Positions 8,259-17,169 of a DNA stretch of 52,783 nt are shown here, in pieces. This DNA is from an uncultured Eggerthellaceae bacterium (GTDB lineage Bacteria; Actinomycetota; Coriobacteriia; Coriobacteriales; Eggerthellaceae), in NCBI GenBank assembly GCA_910584145.1, contig CAJTXX010000010.1:1-52783 (forward strand), written 5' to 3'. Below the pieces are notes generated by a model. The model ran no database searches, had not been told where the DNA came from, and saw nothing but the letters and a program-made list of their open reading frames with translations. Both the position numbers and the translations under genes were made by a program. Within the stretch, counting starts at the first letter, position 1. Every line of letters starts with the position of its first letter.

Positions 8259-11200
8259 CTATCCCTCCGAGCGCCACGCGAGCGGCCAGTCTGCGGGTTG
8301 CGGTTTCTCTTTAAGCGCCGGGAGCGAATCTACTATCTCCATCGTCTCCATTGATACGCGTACAAGTTTTTCGATGAGGTCAACGATGTAGCGGGGGTTG
8401 TCGCTGTAGTCGTTCGGGTCGTTCGTGATTCCGGACGGGCCGTCTGTTTTGACTTGGTAGCGGTCGATAATCCAGTCGAGCGGGCTCCTCCCATTCACAA
8501 CGTAGCGCTGAGCCCCTGCTGGGATGTCCCGTATGGTGAGATTGTCGTTGTAGATGAGAGTCGTGTAGTCGTTTTCCTTTTTGCCTGTGGACGGATTGCG
8601 CTTTTTGGCCCATTTGATCTTCTTCACCGGACCGGGATCGACTGAATTGCCGACTTCTTCAACCGGCCAAGGCTCCAGCTCCTCGTAATCGAGATGCAGT
8701 TTCGCTAATTTGCGCCCGGCATTCGAGAAGGCAACAAAGTCATCAGCCAGGGGAATTCGCGGAAGCTCCTTCTTCAGATTTGAATTGAAGCGCATGCGGT
8801 ATTCAGGAGAGTGGAGGATGCCGTAAATGTAGTAAAAGATATCTTCTTTTGTGATCTCGATACCACCCTGTTTCTTCGCACGAGGAGCTCGTTTCCCAAA
8901 GGCATCGAACGCTCGTGGATAGACCGTTTGAAGCACATTGAGAGCTTCATCCGTTATCGCATGCTCGCAACGTAGACTTGATTCATGAGCATTCTCGGCG
9001 AACAAACCTCCCAGGGGCTTGAGTCCAGCCGGGCGGTACATTGGGAAGCATTGGCCCTTTTCAAGACAATCGTATGCTGGGGGTGTTCTTGTGATTAGTG
9101 CCGAGAACGGCTTATCTCCGTTTGAGACATCTATGCAGATATTGTCAAACCCTTCTTTAAAGTAATCTAATTGCTTGCCAGGTCTTTCAATCAGATCTGT
9201 GTCGTAATAGCAATGCTGTGCAACGAAGGGCCTGTACAGGATTTCACTAATTAAAGAGCTGTCAAAGCTAAGTGCTGTTCCTCTTCTAAACTTCTTCTTT
9301 AGGTCAGCCGTCCACTTTATTTTCTTCTCATTGGTGTCGATAAGACCTTCGGCATCCTTATTGAAGTCTATACCCAGCGAAGACAAACGCTGCAATTCAC
9401 TGTTATAGAAGCCAACCATTGAATCAACGTTGGTTGATAAGGTATCGACCGAATAGCCACAAAGCCATGAGTCCCGGTTGGTCTTTATGCCAGCGGATAT
9501 TGTAGAGAAAATCCCATGAGTCGATGCTGAGTCTTTGTTGTCGCAATATAGAGGGGCGAAATCGTACCATGCGTCATCCCTCTGATCAAACCAATCGCCA
9601 TGCCTGTCTGGCTCAATGATCTCCCACTGAAGCTCAGGGCCATTGATAGCGTCTCGAATAATCTGAAGCTTCTCATCGCGCGATAAATAGTCGCCAATCG
9701 AATGGTATCGAATTACGCCAGACTGGCGGGACTCCGGGTTCTTGATTAAGACTGTAATTGCGATTCCAACTTTAGATCCTGAATCAAAGACCTTCCCGCC
9801 CTCTTTTCGCCAATCGCTCGTATTCTGATTTCCCTTTAGGTCAAATACATAAATCGAAGTAAATTCATCAACCAGGGATCTGCGAAATCCTTCAAACGAT
9901 TTGTTGCTCAACCAGCCACCTGGCGTTACAAAAGAAACGATGCCTTTTTGGCCAATACGGTCTGATGCCCAGCGAAATGCTAGGACATACGTGTTGTATA
10001 GAGAGTTTTTGAGTTTAGCTTTTGTTTTAGCAGCATAGGTAGCCTTGATCTTGGCTTCGAGGGTGGGATAGCTGGTGTTTTTGTTATTGTCATTTTCGCT
10101 ATCCTGTCCCTCGGAGTAAGGCGGGTTGCCGATGATGACGTTGATGGGCGTTTCCATCTCGCGCAGGATGCGCTCGGTGTTGTCCACGAACGTGCCGAGG
10201 TCGATGGGGTCGCCCTCCTCGTACATCTGGAACGTGTCGGTCAGCACCGCGCCCTCGAAGGGAGCGTAGTCGCCCGGGATGCGGGAGTGGAAGGCGTGCT
10301 CGATGTTGATGGTTGTAATGTAGTAGGCGAGCAGGAGGATCTCGTTGCAGAAGATCTCGCTCCTGTACTTCAACGGAAGCTTGTCGTCCGGCATCAGCTC
10401 CTCATCCTGTATGAGGTTTACCACGAACGTGCCGGTCCCGGTGAAGGGGTCGAGGATGTTCACGCCCGGATCGGCGAGCGACTGGCCGAACTCCTTGCGC
10501 ATGAGGCGATCGGTGGCGTGGAGGATGTAGTCGACGATCTCGTTCGGGGTGTACACGATGCCCATCTTCTCGGACGTCGCCTTGAACGCCTGGCTAAAGA
10601 ACTTCTCGTAGAGCTCCTTGATGATCTTCTGCCTGCCGCCGTCGGTACGCACGCCCTCGGCACGCAGGCGCACGCTTGAGTAGAGCTCGGCCAGCTCGCG
10701 CTTCTCGGAGTCGGTCTCGATGCCGTAGCTTCGAAGGGTCTCGACCATCCCCTCCATGGCGATGGAGACGGGGTTGGAGCTCGCGAACTCGGCTCCGGCG
10801 AACAGGGCCTCGAACACCGGCAACGTGATCATGTGCTGCGCGAGCATCTCCACCGCCTCGTCCTCGGTGATGCCCTGGTTCAGCGAGTCCCTGAGGCCCT
10901 TGAGGAACGATGCGAACTCTGCGGAGGCCGGGCCGCCGTCGAGGACGAGCTCGCCGACGCGCTCAATGTGCCTCTTGGCGATCTGGCCGATGTCCTTCGC
11001 CCAGTCCTCCCAGTAGACCTTAGTTCCGCACTTGCGGACGAGAACTGCGTTCACAGCCTCCTGCAGCTCCTTGTCGGAGAAATCGAGCTTCATCTGCTGG
11101 CCCTCGCCGTCGAGCTCGGGCGGCAGCGCGCCCTTGCCCTCGCCGGTTGCTGTCGGGGGCTTCTGGCCATCCTTCGATACGTTTATGGCGTCGACGACCG

Positions 11201-13946
11201 CCGTCGTGGCAGGGTCGTATTCGAGCCCGTTGATGGATCCGTCGAGCCGCTCGTCGTGGCTGCGGAGCGCCTGCACGATCTCCCAGACGACCTTGAAGGC
11301 GTCCGTGTTGTCGAGCGCCTCCTCGGGCGTCATGCCCGCAGGTATGACGACGGGCAGGATGATGTAGCCGTACTCCTTGCCCTCGAAGCGCCTCATGACG
11401 CGGCCTACGGCCTGCACCACCTCGATGCGCGACTTCTTGGGCTGGAGGAACATGATGGCGTCGAGGTTGGGGACGTCCACGCCCTCGGAGAGGCAGTGGA
11501 CGTTGGAGGGCACGTGGCACTCGCCGCCGTCCTCGTCCGGATCGTCCACGTCGGCGAGCCAGCGCAGCTTCTCCTTGCGAAGGCCCATATCCATGGTGCC
11601 ATCCACGTGGTCAACGACGCACTCCAGCAGCGGCACGTCGTTGCCCTGCTCGTTCTCGTAGTCGATGTATGCGTTGACCGTCCTTTGGAAGTAGTCGGTC
11701 ATGCGCTTGGACTCGGGGATGGTGGAGCAGAAGGCCACGGCGTTCTTCAGGCTCACGCCCTCCTCGCCCTTGCCCTGGTCGGCGAGGCCCTTCCAGCATC
11801 CGATGACCTTCGCGGCATCAGTGATCTCGAAGCCCTCCTCGCTCGCCATCGCCATCTGGTACACGTCGCTCACGACATCCTCGGAGACCGTCAGCGCGAT
11901 GACCCGGTAGTCGGTGAGCAGCCCCTCGTCCACGGCGCGGCCGAACGTGAGGCGGTAGAAGACCGGGCCGAACTTCGTCTCGTCGTCCATGGAGGATATC
12001 TCGTAGTTCTCGGTCTTGGCCTGGCGGCGCGCGTTGTCCCCGTAGAGCTTGGGGGTCGCCGTCATGTAGATGCGGCGGTGCGCCGACACGAGCCTATTGT
12101 CGTGGACCTTAGTAAACTCGCTCTGCTTCTTCAAGTCGTCCGCCGCCTCGGAAGCTCCGGTCGTTCGATGTGCTTCGTCCGAGACTATCAGGTCGAAGGG
12201 GTCGAGACCCATGCGCTGGGCGTCGGAGACGACCTGAATGGACTGGTAGGTCGAGAAGACCACGTTTATCCCGCTGCCCTTGTCGAATCGCCTTACCTGC
12301 TCGTAGAGGTTCTCGGGGTCGGTGGTGGCGGGATACGGGATGTCTGATAAAGAGGTCTCCCAGGTGTCTCCATCGGTGCTCGACGCCTTGGCATCCGAGC
12401 ACACGACGGCGCAGCGCATGGCGCGCTTGGACTGGTTCGCCCACTCGCGCATCGTCTGCGCAACGAGCGCGATCGAGGGCGCGAGGAAGAGAACCGTGGA
12501 TCCTTCAGGCAGGAGCTCCTCCGTGAGACGGAGGGACGTGAGCGTCTTGCCCGTGCCGCATGCCATGATGAGCTGTCCGCGTTCGCTCTTCTCGAAGCCC
12601 TCCAGACATGCGTCGATGGCCTCTCGCTGGTGAGGCAGCGGCTCCTTGAACTTGCGCTCGGCGGTCTCGCGGCCCTCCATGAAAGCGTCCCAGTCGACCT
12701 CGGAGTCGGCCATGCCGTCGGCGAAGAGCCTCACCGTGTCCCATTGCTTCGCGATCTTGTTCAGGTTCGGGCCGAAGTCGGCGCAGGTTGTGACGATCAT
12801 GTTGTGCTTGTACTGGTCGGTCGCGCCGGTCTTCCCGTAGAAGGTGGCCACGTCGTTGTAGTCGAGCGCTGGCTTCTGGTAGCACTTGCACTGGATCGCC
12901 CAGTAGCTGCCGTCCTCCGCATCGAGGGCGACGAGGTCGATTCCCATGTCGATGCCGTCGTTGGTGGGGGCGTCCTTCCACATCCACACCTTGCTGAAGC
13001 GCTGGCTGTACACCGGGTCGTGCTCCAGGAAGAAGCGCGTCGCGCGCTCGAACTTGTCGCCCTTGTCGCGCTCGCTCTCCGAGGTCTCCCGGATCCAGTC
13101 GATGACGTGGTAGATGGTGCGGCTCGACGACTGGTCGTAGCGGAGCTGCGCGGCGTCGGGGTAATGCCGGCCCTGCAAGCCCAGCACCTCCGTCTCGACC
13201 TCCCTGAGCATGGACTCGTCCAAATCGAGCACGGAGACCGTCCACGCGCATTGGAGGTAGGGGTTGTAGATGCCGACCTTCGTGATGCCCTTGAACTCGG
13301 GCTGGTCGGAGTGCAGGCTCAAAAGGTAGTAGAGGAGGACCTGCAGAGTGGAGTTCTTGTTCGGCTGCGCCTTCCTCACCTTGAGGTCCCATATCGTGTC
13401 CGCAGTCAGGTAGTCGGCGTCGCCCGACTCGATGCTGTCGCTGTAGCCGCCGCTGAAGGTGAAGCCGCTGTCGGTAACGGGGCCATTGTCCTCGAAGAAC
13501 TCTACGGTCCTCTCGATGAGTGTCCGGATGTCCGCCACGGTCTGACCATCTGGCTCGATCTCGGATACCGGTTTGTAGGCCCTCGCTCCCGCTCTGAAAG
13601 CAGAATCGAACCCGGATAGCTTGCATATGCGCACGATGGAGCCCGAAGACAGTACCCCGTCTTCGCCCGCGATATCGTCAAGCTCGCCCAGGAGCTCTTC
13701 CGCCTCGCTCAAGGCACCCACCAATGATGCGCCTGCCAGGGCCACCGAGAACACTTCTCGCGATGGCGCGCCTTGCGCGAGCCTGGTGCCGTAGTCGACG
13801 GCCAGCCCGACGATGGCCGGGTGGATGTTGTACTCTCCGCTGACGGAGCTCCCGTCGCTATACTCCGTCATATCGAACTTGGATAGAGGCAGGTAGCCCT
13901 TACGGGGCTGGTGCGCCGTTCCGACGATCTGGGTTACTGAGGGCAT
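8259..13946 (-). CDS. type ISP-like restriction-modification enzyme with an extra N-terminal nuclease domain
   Basis: This is a 1895-residue single-chain restriction-modification enzyme of the LlaGI/LlaBIII type. In order it has: a PD-(D/E)XK-like domain (about 150-215: SGDADYL, WDLK with Asp187/Lys189, then LQVLLYY); a second Mrr-like PD-(D/E)XK domain (about 295-375: GIDMGIDLVA, AIQCKCY); an SF2 helicase (GTGKT at 464-468, SDEAH near 587, MTATPKLYG); a gamma-type N6-adenine methyltransferase (DPFTGTGTF near 1165, NPPY near 1270); and a C-terminal target-recognition region. The usual family length is about 1600, so about 290 residues are extra. ATG 13946 has GGAGGGG 5 nt upstream. It lies 39 bases after the WYL gene and 7 before mcrB. 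Confidence 0.92.
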   Translation of the reverse strand: MPSVTQIVGTAHQPRKGYLPLSKFDMTEYSDGSSVSGEYNIHPAIVGLAVDYGTRLAQGAPSREVFSVALAGASLVGALSEAEELLGELDDIAGEDGVLSSGSIVRICKLSGFDSAFRAGARAYKPVSEIEPDGQTVADIRTLIERTVEFFEDNGPVTDSGFTFSGGYSDSIESGDADYLTADTIWDLKVRKAQPNKNSTLQVLLYYLLSLHSDQPEFKGITKVGIYNPYLQCAWTVSVLDLDESMLREVETEVLGLQGRHYPDAAQLRYDQSSSRTIYHVIDWIRETSESERDKGDKFERATRFFLEHDPVYSQRFSKVWMWKDAPTNDGIDMGIDLVALDAEDGSYWAIQCKCYQKPALDYNDVATFYGKTGATDQYKHNMIVTTCADFGPNLNKIAKQWDTVRLFADGMADSEVDWDAFMEGRETAERKFKEPLPHQREAIDACLEGFEKSERGQLIMACGTGKTLTSLRLTEELLPEGSTVLFLAPSIALVAQTMREWANQSKRAMRCAVVCSDAKASSTDGDTWETSLSDIPYPATTDPENLYEQVRRFDKGSGINVVFSTYQSIQVVSDAQRMGLDPFDLIVSDEAHRTTGASEAADDLKKQSEFTKVHDNRLVSAHRRIYMTATPKLYGDNARRQAKTENYEISSMDDETKFGPVFYRLTFGRAVDEGLLTDYRVIALTVSEDVVSDVYQMAMASEEGFEITDAAKVIGCWKGLADQGKGEEGVSLKNAVAFCSTIPESKRMTDYFQRTVNAYIDYENEQGNDVPLLECVVDHVDGTMDMGLRKEKLRWLADVDDPDEDGGECHVPSNVHCLSEGVDVPNLDAIMFLQPKKSRIEVVQAVGRVMRRFEGKEYGYIILPVVIPAGMTPEEALDNTDAFKVVWEIVQALRSHDERLDGSINGLEYDPATTAVVDAINVSKDGQKPPTATGEGKGALPPELDGEGQQMKLDFSDKELQEAVNAVLVRKCGTKVYWEDWAKDIGQIAKRHIERVGELVLDGGPASAEFASFLKGLRDSLNQGITEDEAVEMLAQHMITLPVFEALFAGAEFASSNPVSIAMEGMVETLRSYGIETDSEKRELAELYSSVRLRAEGVRTDGGRQKIIKELYEKFFSQAFKATSEKMGIVYTPNEIVDYILHATDRLMRKEFGQSLADPGVNILDPFTGTGTFVVNLIQDEELMPDDKLPLKYRSEIFCNEILLLAYYITTINIEHAFHSRIPGDYAPFEGAVLTDTFQMYEEGDPIDLGTFVDNTERILREMETPINVIIGNPPYSEGQDSENDNNKNTSYPTLEAKIKATYAAKTKAKLKNSLYNTYVLAFRWASDRIGQKGIVSFVTPGGWLSNKSFEGFRRSLVDEFTSIYVFDLKGNQNTSDWRKEGGKVFDSGSKVGIAITVLIKNPESRQSGVIRYHSIGDYLSRDEKLQIIRDAINGPELQWEIIEPDRHGDWFDQRDDAWYDFAPLYCDNKDSASTHGIFSTISAGIKTNRDSWLCGYSVDTLSTNVDSMVGFYNSELQRLSSLGIDFNKDAEGLIDTNEKKIKWTADLKKKFRRGTALSFDSSLISEILYRPFVAQHCYYDTDLIERPGKQLDYFKEGFDNICIDVSNGDKPFSALITRTPPAYDCLEKGQCFPMYRPAGLKPLGGLFAENAHESSLRCEHAITDEALNVLQTVYPRAFDAFGKRAPRAKKQGGIEITKEDIFYYIYGILHSPEYRMRFNSNLKKELPRIPLADDFVAFSNAGRKLAKLHLDYEELEPWPVEEVGNSVDPGPVKKIKWAKKRNPSTGKKENDYTTLIYNDNLTIRDIPAGAQRYVVNGRSPLDWIIDRYQVKTDGPSGITNDPNDYSDNPRYIVDLIEKLVRVSMETMEIVDSLPALKEKPQPADWPLAWRSEG

Positions 13947-13985
13947 AGGCCCCTCCATTCGGTAATTCTGCTAACCAATCTATAT

Positions 13986-14969
13986 TTAGAGAGCGTCCGC
14001 CATCTTAAGTAGATACTCCCTGTATTCCTTCTTCAGGCTCTTTGGTGCATGCAGCCTCACCGTTCCGCCGAGGCCTGCGAGCCAGCCGAAGAACTGCTCG
14101 GATTTGTGCACCTTCACGACCGCCTTGGCGGTTTCGTCATCCGCCTTGTACATCTCGGCCGAATCGCCGAAGCGGTCCATGATGATCTCCACCTTGTCGG
14201 CGTTGACGAGCAGCGTTGCCGTGACGGGGTCTCCCCCGAAGCGACCGAACAGCTCGTGCCCATCGCCCTCGAAGGTATGATGCGTTATCTCGTCGTTTCG
14301 CGTTGCCCGTTCATCGGACACCCTGACGTTTTCCATGCGGTCGATACGGAACTCGGTCATGTTCTCATGGTCGTCGTTCCAGGCGGTGAGGTAGTAGTAG
14401 CCGTCCGAGAAGGCGATGCCGACCGGCGTCACAACGTGCTTCTTGCCGTCATGGGTTGCGTAGCGCGTGCCATCGAGCGCGTATTTGTAGTACTTGAACT
14501 CGACCTTCTTCTGGAGCCTCATTGCGTCATGGAGCGTGTCGATGTCCTGAAACACGCTGTCGCGCTTGGAGGTGATCCTCCCGGGGACGTGGATGCGGCG
14601 GTCGAGCAGCGCGCGCTCGTGGTCGCTCGCGAGAAGCTTCAGGTTCGTCGTGAGCGCCCGGGACTGCCTCTTGGTGAGGAACTTGCACGACTCCACAGCG
14701 TCAACCAAAAGCATCAGCTCCGACAATGTGAAGTCCCTGCTCGCGATAGCGTACTGCACGGGGTTCCTCTGATACGTCTGTATGTCGAAGCCGAACTCAC
14801 GCAACGCCTCGATGTCGCGGTAGAGGCCTTTGCGCTCAGCCTGTATTCCGTAGTCGTTCAGGCGCTCTATGATCTGGCGCAACGACAGACCGTGCTCGGC
14901 ATCCGTCTCGTCCTGGAGGATGCGCATCACGTAGAGAGTCTTGAGCTTCGCCTTCGGGTTGTTCGACAT
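13986..14969 (-). CDS. WYL-domain transcriptional regulator of the defence operon
   Basis: This 327-residue protein has an N-terminal winged helix (about 5-65; LSLRQIIERLNDYGIQAERKGLYRDIEAL) and a WYL domain (about 150-245, FKYYKYALDGT...YYYLTAW), then a WCX-type C-terminus. Such proteins repress or activate defence operons on sensing nucleic acid or nucleotide ligands. ATG 14969 has GAGGGA upstream; longer in-frame extensions run through non-coding sequence. It is first in the minus-strand operon with the type ISP enzyme, mcrB, mcrC and the unknown gene. I infer that it controls them all. Confidence 0.9.
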   Translation of the reverse strand: MSNNPKAKLKTLYVMRILQDETDAEHGLSLRQIIERLNDYGIQAERKGLYRDIEALREFGFDIQTYQRNPVQYAIASRDFTLSELMLLVDAVESCKFLTKRQSRALTTNLKLLASDHERALLDRRIHVPGRITSKRDSVFQDIDTLHDAMRLQKKVEFKYYKYALDGTRYATHDGKKHVVTPVGIAFSDGYYYLTAWNDDHENMTEFRIDRMENVRVSDERATRNDEITHHTFEGDGHELFGRFGGDPVTATLLVNADKVEIIMDRFGDSAEMYKADDETAKAVVKVHKSEQFFGWLAGLGGTVRLHAPKSLKKEYREYLLKMADAL

Positions 14970-15413
14970 GGGATTCCCTCGATTCCTCGCGCCTTGAGGT
15001 AATACAAAAGCGCTATTGTCCATTCTAGGCGATAATCCGTGTCCTAGCCTCCGGGTGTCCCATGGGCGCACAAACTCTCCCACCGTGCGGCAATCATCCT
15101 CGATGCCCATGCCCGCATGGCTGACCATTATTTTCCGACCTTCTGTACGGCGCTCCCTTGGTCTTCCCTTATTCGACGCACGTTCGCACGGAACCGCTTG
15201 GCCTCCGCAAGGGCCGCGATACTTTTCCGATTTCTTTTGCAGGAAGAGGCGTCTTCCATGGCCTCCAAAACAAATCCGAAAACTACCACGGCGAGGAGGA
15301 TTTTCCCACGTGCCGCTTCGCTTTGAACCCTTGCGCAGGACGCGAACCCGCGCGTCCGCGATCTCACAAGGCAAGCCAAAGGGGCGAGCCGATAGCAACA
15401 GGAGGTCGTAGAA
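14970..15413. other. non-coding divergent region before the YraN-like gene
   Basis: This 444-base gap lies between the leftward WYL operon and the rightward YraN-like gene and must hold both promoters, though I cannot place either with confidence. It contains the large stem-loop at 15223-15282. An AGGAGG ribosome site precedes the next gene at about 15401. I find no credible gene. Confidence 0.5.
15223..15282 (+). other. large imperfect inverted repeat with nested hairpin
   Basis: The arms TTTTCCGATTTCTTTTG (15223-15239) and CAAAACAAATCCGAAAA (15266-15282) pair over 17 positions with two mismatches. Inside, GGAAGA (15242-15247) and TCTTCC (15252-15257) form a second stem. It could be a structured leader, an sRNA end or a protein site. 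Function unknown. Confidence 0.5.
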
Positions 15414-15797
15414 ATGGACAAGTTCACAAGCAGGGCTTTCGAGGCGTCCGAGATGTTCCTCATCCGCAGAGGCTACGAGATTATCGAGCGCACCTGGAAG
15501 GCCAACGACGGGGAGGGCCCGGTGGGCATCATCGCCAAGGAAGACAACGCCATCGTCTTCGTAACCGTCAAGAGCCGCAAGGCGAAGGACAAGGGATTCC
15601 CCGAGAGCACCGCGACCCGCGAGGAGCTCGAAGCCTTCGCGATCGACTGGCTCTCCAGCAACGAGACGGAGTGCGTCGACTGCCCGGTCAGGTTCGACGT
15701 CATCGCCCTCATCCTCGTAAGCCCCGACCGAGCGATGATCCGCCATCACATCAACGCCATGTCCGCCGGATGCGACATCGACTCCGAGGAGGAGTGA
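15414..15797 (+). CDS. YraN/UPF0102-like protein lacking the nuclease residues
   Basis: This 127-residue protein aligns by eye with YraN (UPF0102) endonuclease-fold proteins: RRGYEIIERTW, GIIAKEDNAIVFVTVKSRK and RFDVIALIL follow the family pattern. Active members read GEIDLIA and FVEVK at the PD-(D/E)XK site. Here these are GPVGIIA and FVTVK, so the acidic residues are gone and only the lysine remains. It is probably a non-catalytic DNA-binding derivative. It is preceded by CAGGAGG and stands ahead of the parA region. Confidence 0.7.
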   Translation: MDKFTSRAFEASEMFLIRRGYEIIERTWKANDGEGPVGIIAKEDNAIVFVTVKSRKAKDKGFPESTATREELEAFAIDWLSSNETECVDCPVRFDVIALILVSPDRAMIRHHINAMSAGCDIDSEEE

Positions 15798-15826
15798 CGA
15801 CCTCCTGACATCCTCCTACGGAGGAA

Positions 15827-15871
15827 CCCCGGTCCCGCTCGGGCGCAAGCCCGGGCGGGGGTCCGGGCCTA
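15827..15871 (+). other. GC-rich hairpin in the leader of the next gene
   Basis: CGCTCGGGC and GCCCGGGCG (one mismatch) pair around a GCAA tetraloop, within a longer C-rich/G-rich pairing. No T-run follows, so it is a weak terminator candidate at best and may be a leader structure of the gene at 15897. Confidence 0.4.
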
Positions 15872-15896
15872 CCAACCAAGCGAAAGGATTCACATC

Positions 15897-16268
15897 ATGG
15901 GACTCGACATGTACCTCACCAAGAACCGCCCCGGTACCGACGGATGCGAGCTTCTTGGCTATTGGCGCAAGGCCAACCACGTGCACGGATGGTTCGAGCG
16001 CAACACATCAGACGGCTACATCGAGAACTGCGAGCTTTACCCGGTGTGCCGAGGCGACCTCATCTGCCTCATGAGCGACTGCCGGAAGGTCCTCGACGAC
16101 CCGAGCTGCGCCGCGAGGGTCATGCCCCGCGAGGACGGCTTCTTCTTCGGCGGCCAGGCCTTCGACTCCGACTACTTCGAGACCCTCGACGAGACGATCG
16201 AGATTGTCAATCGGGCGCTTGAGAAGGTCGACGAATGGGACGAGCTCTTCTACCACGCGTGGTGGTAG
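15897..16268 (+). CDS. conserved small phage/plasmid-type protein (MGLDMYL start)
   Basis: This 123-residue acidic protein begins MGLDMYLTKN, an N-terminus shared by many uncharacterised phage and plasmid proteins. It contains YWRKANHVHGWF (residues 22-33) and ends in HAWW. AAAGGATTCACATC precedes the ATG. It lies between the YraN-like gene and the parA promoter. Its function is unknown. Confidence 0.75.
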   Translation: MGLDMYLTKNRPGTDGCELLGYWRKANHVHGWFERNTSDGYIENCELYPVCRGDLICLMSDCRKVLDDPSCAARVMPREDGFFFGGQAFDSDYFETLDETIEIVNRALEKVDEWDELFYHAWW

Positions 16269-16281
16269 ATCGGCTGAATCT

Positions 16282-16313
16282 CACAGAACAGCACAATACT
16301 GTGCTGTTCTGTG
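16282..16313. promoter_or_regulatory. 32-bp palindromic operator before parA
   Basis: CACAGAACAGCAC (16282-16294) and GTGCTGTTCTGTG (16301-16313) are perfect 13-base inverted arms around AATACT. The centre CAGCAC-N6-GTGCTG is the operator core found three times before the excisionase gene (1138-1222). It abuts the parA -10 box, as expected of a repressor site. Confidence 0.8.
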
Positions 16314-16320
16314 CTATACT
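16312..16320 (+). promoter_or_regulatory. extended -10 of the parA promoter
   Basis: TGCTATACT is an extended -10 (TG-N-TATACT) directly after the palindrome at 16282-16313. A clear -35 is absent, as is common for extended -10 promoters. Transcription would begin near 16327 and include the leader motif at 16341-16396. Confidence 0.6.
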
Positions 16321-16340
16321 GGCAGTGTAATACAAATCGC

Positions 16341-16396
16341 GGGCGCCCCATTCCACCTCCGGGGGCGCCCCCGGTCAAGACGCAAGCAGGAAGGAG
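16341..16396 (+). promoter_or_regulatory. recurrent leader motif, copy 1 (parA)
   Basis: GGGCGCCCC (16341-16349) and GGGGCGCCC (16362-16370) form a 9-bp stem whose loop starts ATTCCAC. It is followed by TCAAGACGCAA (16375-16385) and the parA Shine-Dalgarno AGGAAGGAG. The same order of parts occurs on the minus strand at 30226-30274, 36940-36986 and 37033-37088. A translational or processing control element is likely; its ligand is unknown. Confidence 0.65.
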
Positions 16397-16401
16397 CCTT
16401 C

Positions 16402-17169
16402 ATGCGCACTATCGCCATATCCAACTACAAGGGAGGCGTGGGAAAGACCACCACGGCGGTGAACCTCGCCGCTATCTACGCCTCCCGGGACAAGCGGGTC
16501 CTGCTCATCGACCTCGACCCGCAGGCATCCGCCACCGACTACTACGGGCTCTACGACAAGGCGAGGTCTGAGGGCCGCACTTCGGTCGAGCTCCTGTACG
16601 AGGGGGCGTCCGTGGCCGACATCGCCTACCCGTGCGGGGGCACTGGCCTGTCGGTCATCCCCTCGGTGATCGAGCTCGTCGACCAGAACGAGCTCCTGCT
16701 GCGCGAGCAGAGGCTGAAGTTCGCCCTCGATGACGCGGCGGAGGACTTCGATATCGCGATCATCGACTGCTCTCCCGTGCTGAAGCGCCTCGCGTTCAAC
16801 GCATACCTGGCGGCAGCAGAGGACGGCATCATCATTATCCCGGTGAAGCTCGACTCGACCGTCATGCGGGGCACGGCGCTCACCGTGGAGGCGACGAGGG
16901 CGATCACGGAGGCGCTCCGCCTCCCGCGCCCCAAGTTCCGAATCCTTCGCACCTGCGTCCCGGGGCGCATGACGAACGCGGAGCGCACGGGAGCCGAGGT
17001 CCTCGACAGGTACTTCCCGGACGTCATGTTCGACACCGTCATCCACGCATCCTCCAAGGTCTGCGAGGGCAGCTGGCAGTGGCAGCCGGTCACCTCTTTC
17101 GAGCCGGGGAGCCGACCTGCCAAGGACTATGCCGCGCTTGCCGAGGAGGTTTTCCATGAGCTCGCCTAG
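16402..17169 (+). CDS. parA: ParA-family partition ATPase
   Basis: This 255-residue ParA/Soj-type ATPase partitions DNA together with ParB. The deviant Walker A is ISNYKGGVGKTTT (residues 6-18), Walker A' is LLIDLDPQAS and Walker B IAIIDCSP. ATG 16402 has AGGAAGGAG 6 nt upstream; longer in-frame openings cross the promoter and are rejected. parB overlaps its end by 14 bases. On ICEs, ParAB stabilise the excised replicating form. The promoter carries the shared operator palindrome, so the gene is probably under the element repressor. Confidence 0.95.
   Translation: MRTIAISNYKGGVGKTTTAVNLAAIYASRDKRVLLIDLDPQASATDYYGLYDKARSEGRTSVELLYEGASVADIAYPCGGTGLSVIPSVIELVDQNELLLREQRLKFALDDAAEDFDIAIIDCSPVLKRLAFNAYLAAAEDGIIIIPVKLDSTVMRGTALTVEATRAITEALRLPRPKFRILRTCVPGRMTNAERTGAEVLDRYFPDVMFDTVIHASSKVCEGSWQWQPVTSFEPGSRPAKDYAALAEEVFHELA

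Noticed and set aside
10833..12347. Plus-strand frame of 504 codons
   Set aside because: Antisense shadow of the helicase part of the type ISP enzyme; rich in Leu/Val/Arg as expected from reversed GC-rich codons.
14970..15749. N-terminal extension of the WYL protein
   Set aside because: The extension overlaps the YraN-like gene on the other strand and has no WYL-family similarity; ATG 14969 begins right at the winged helix.
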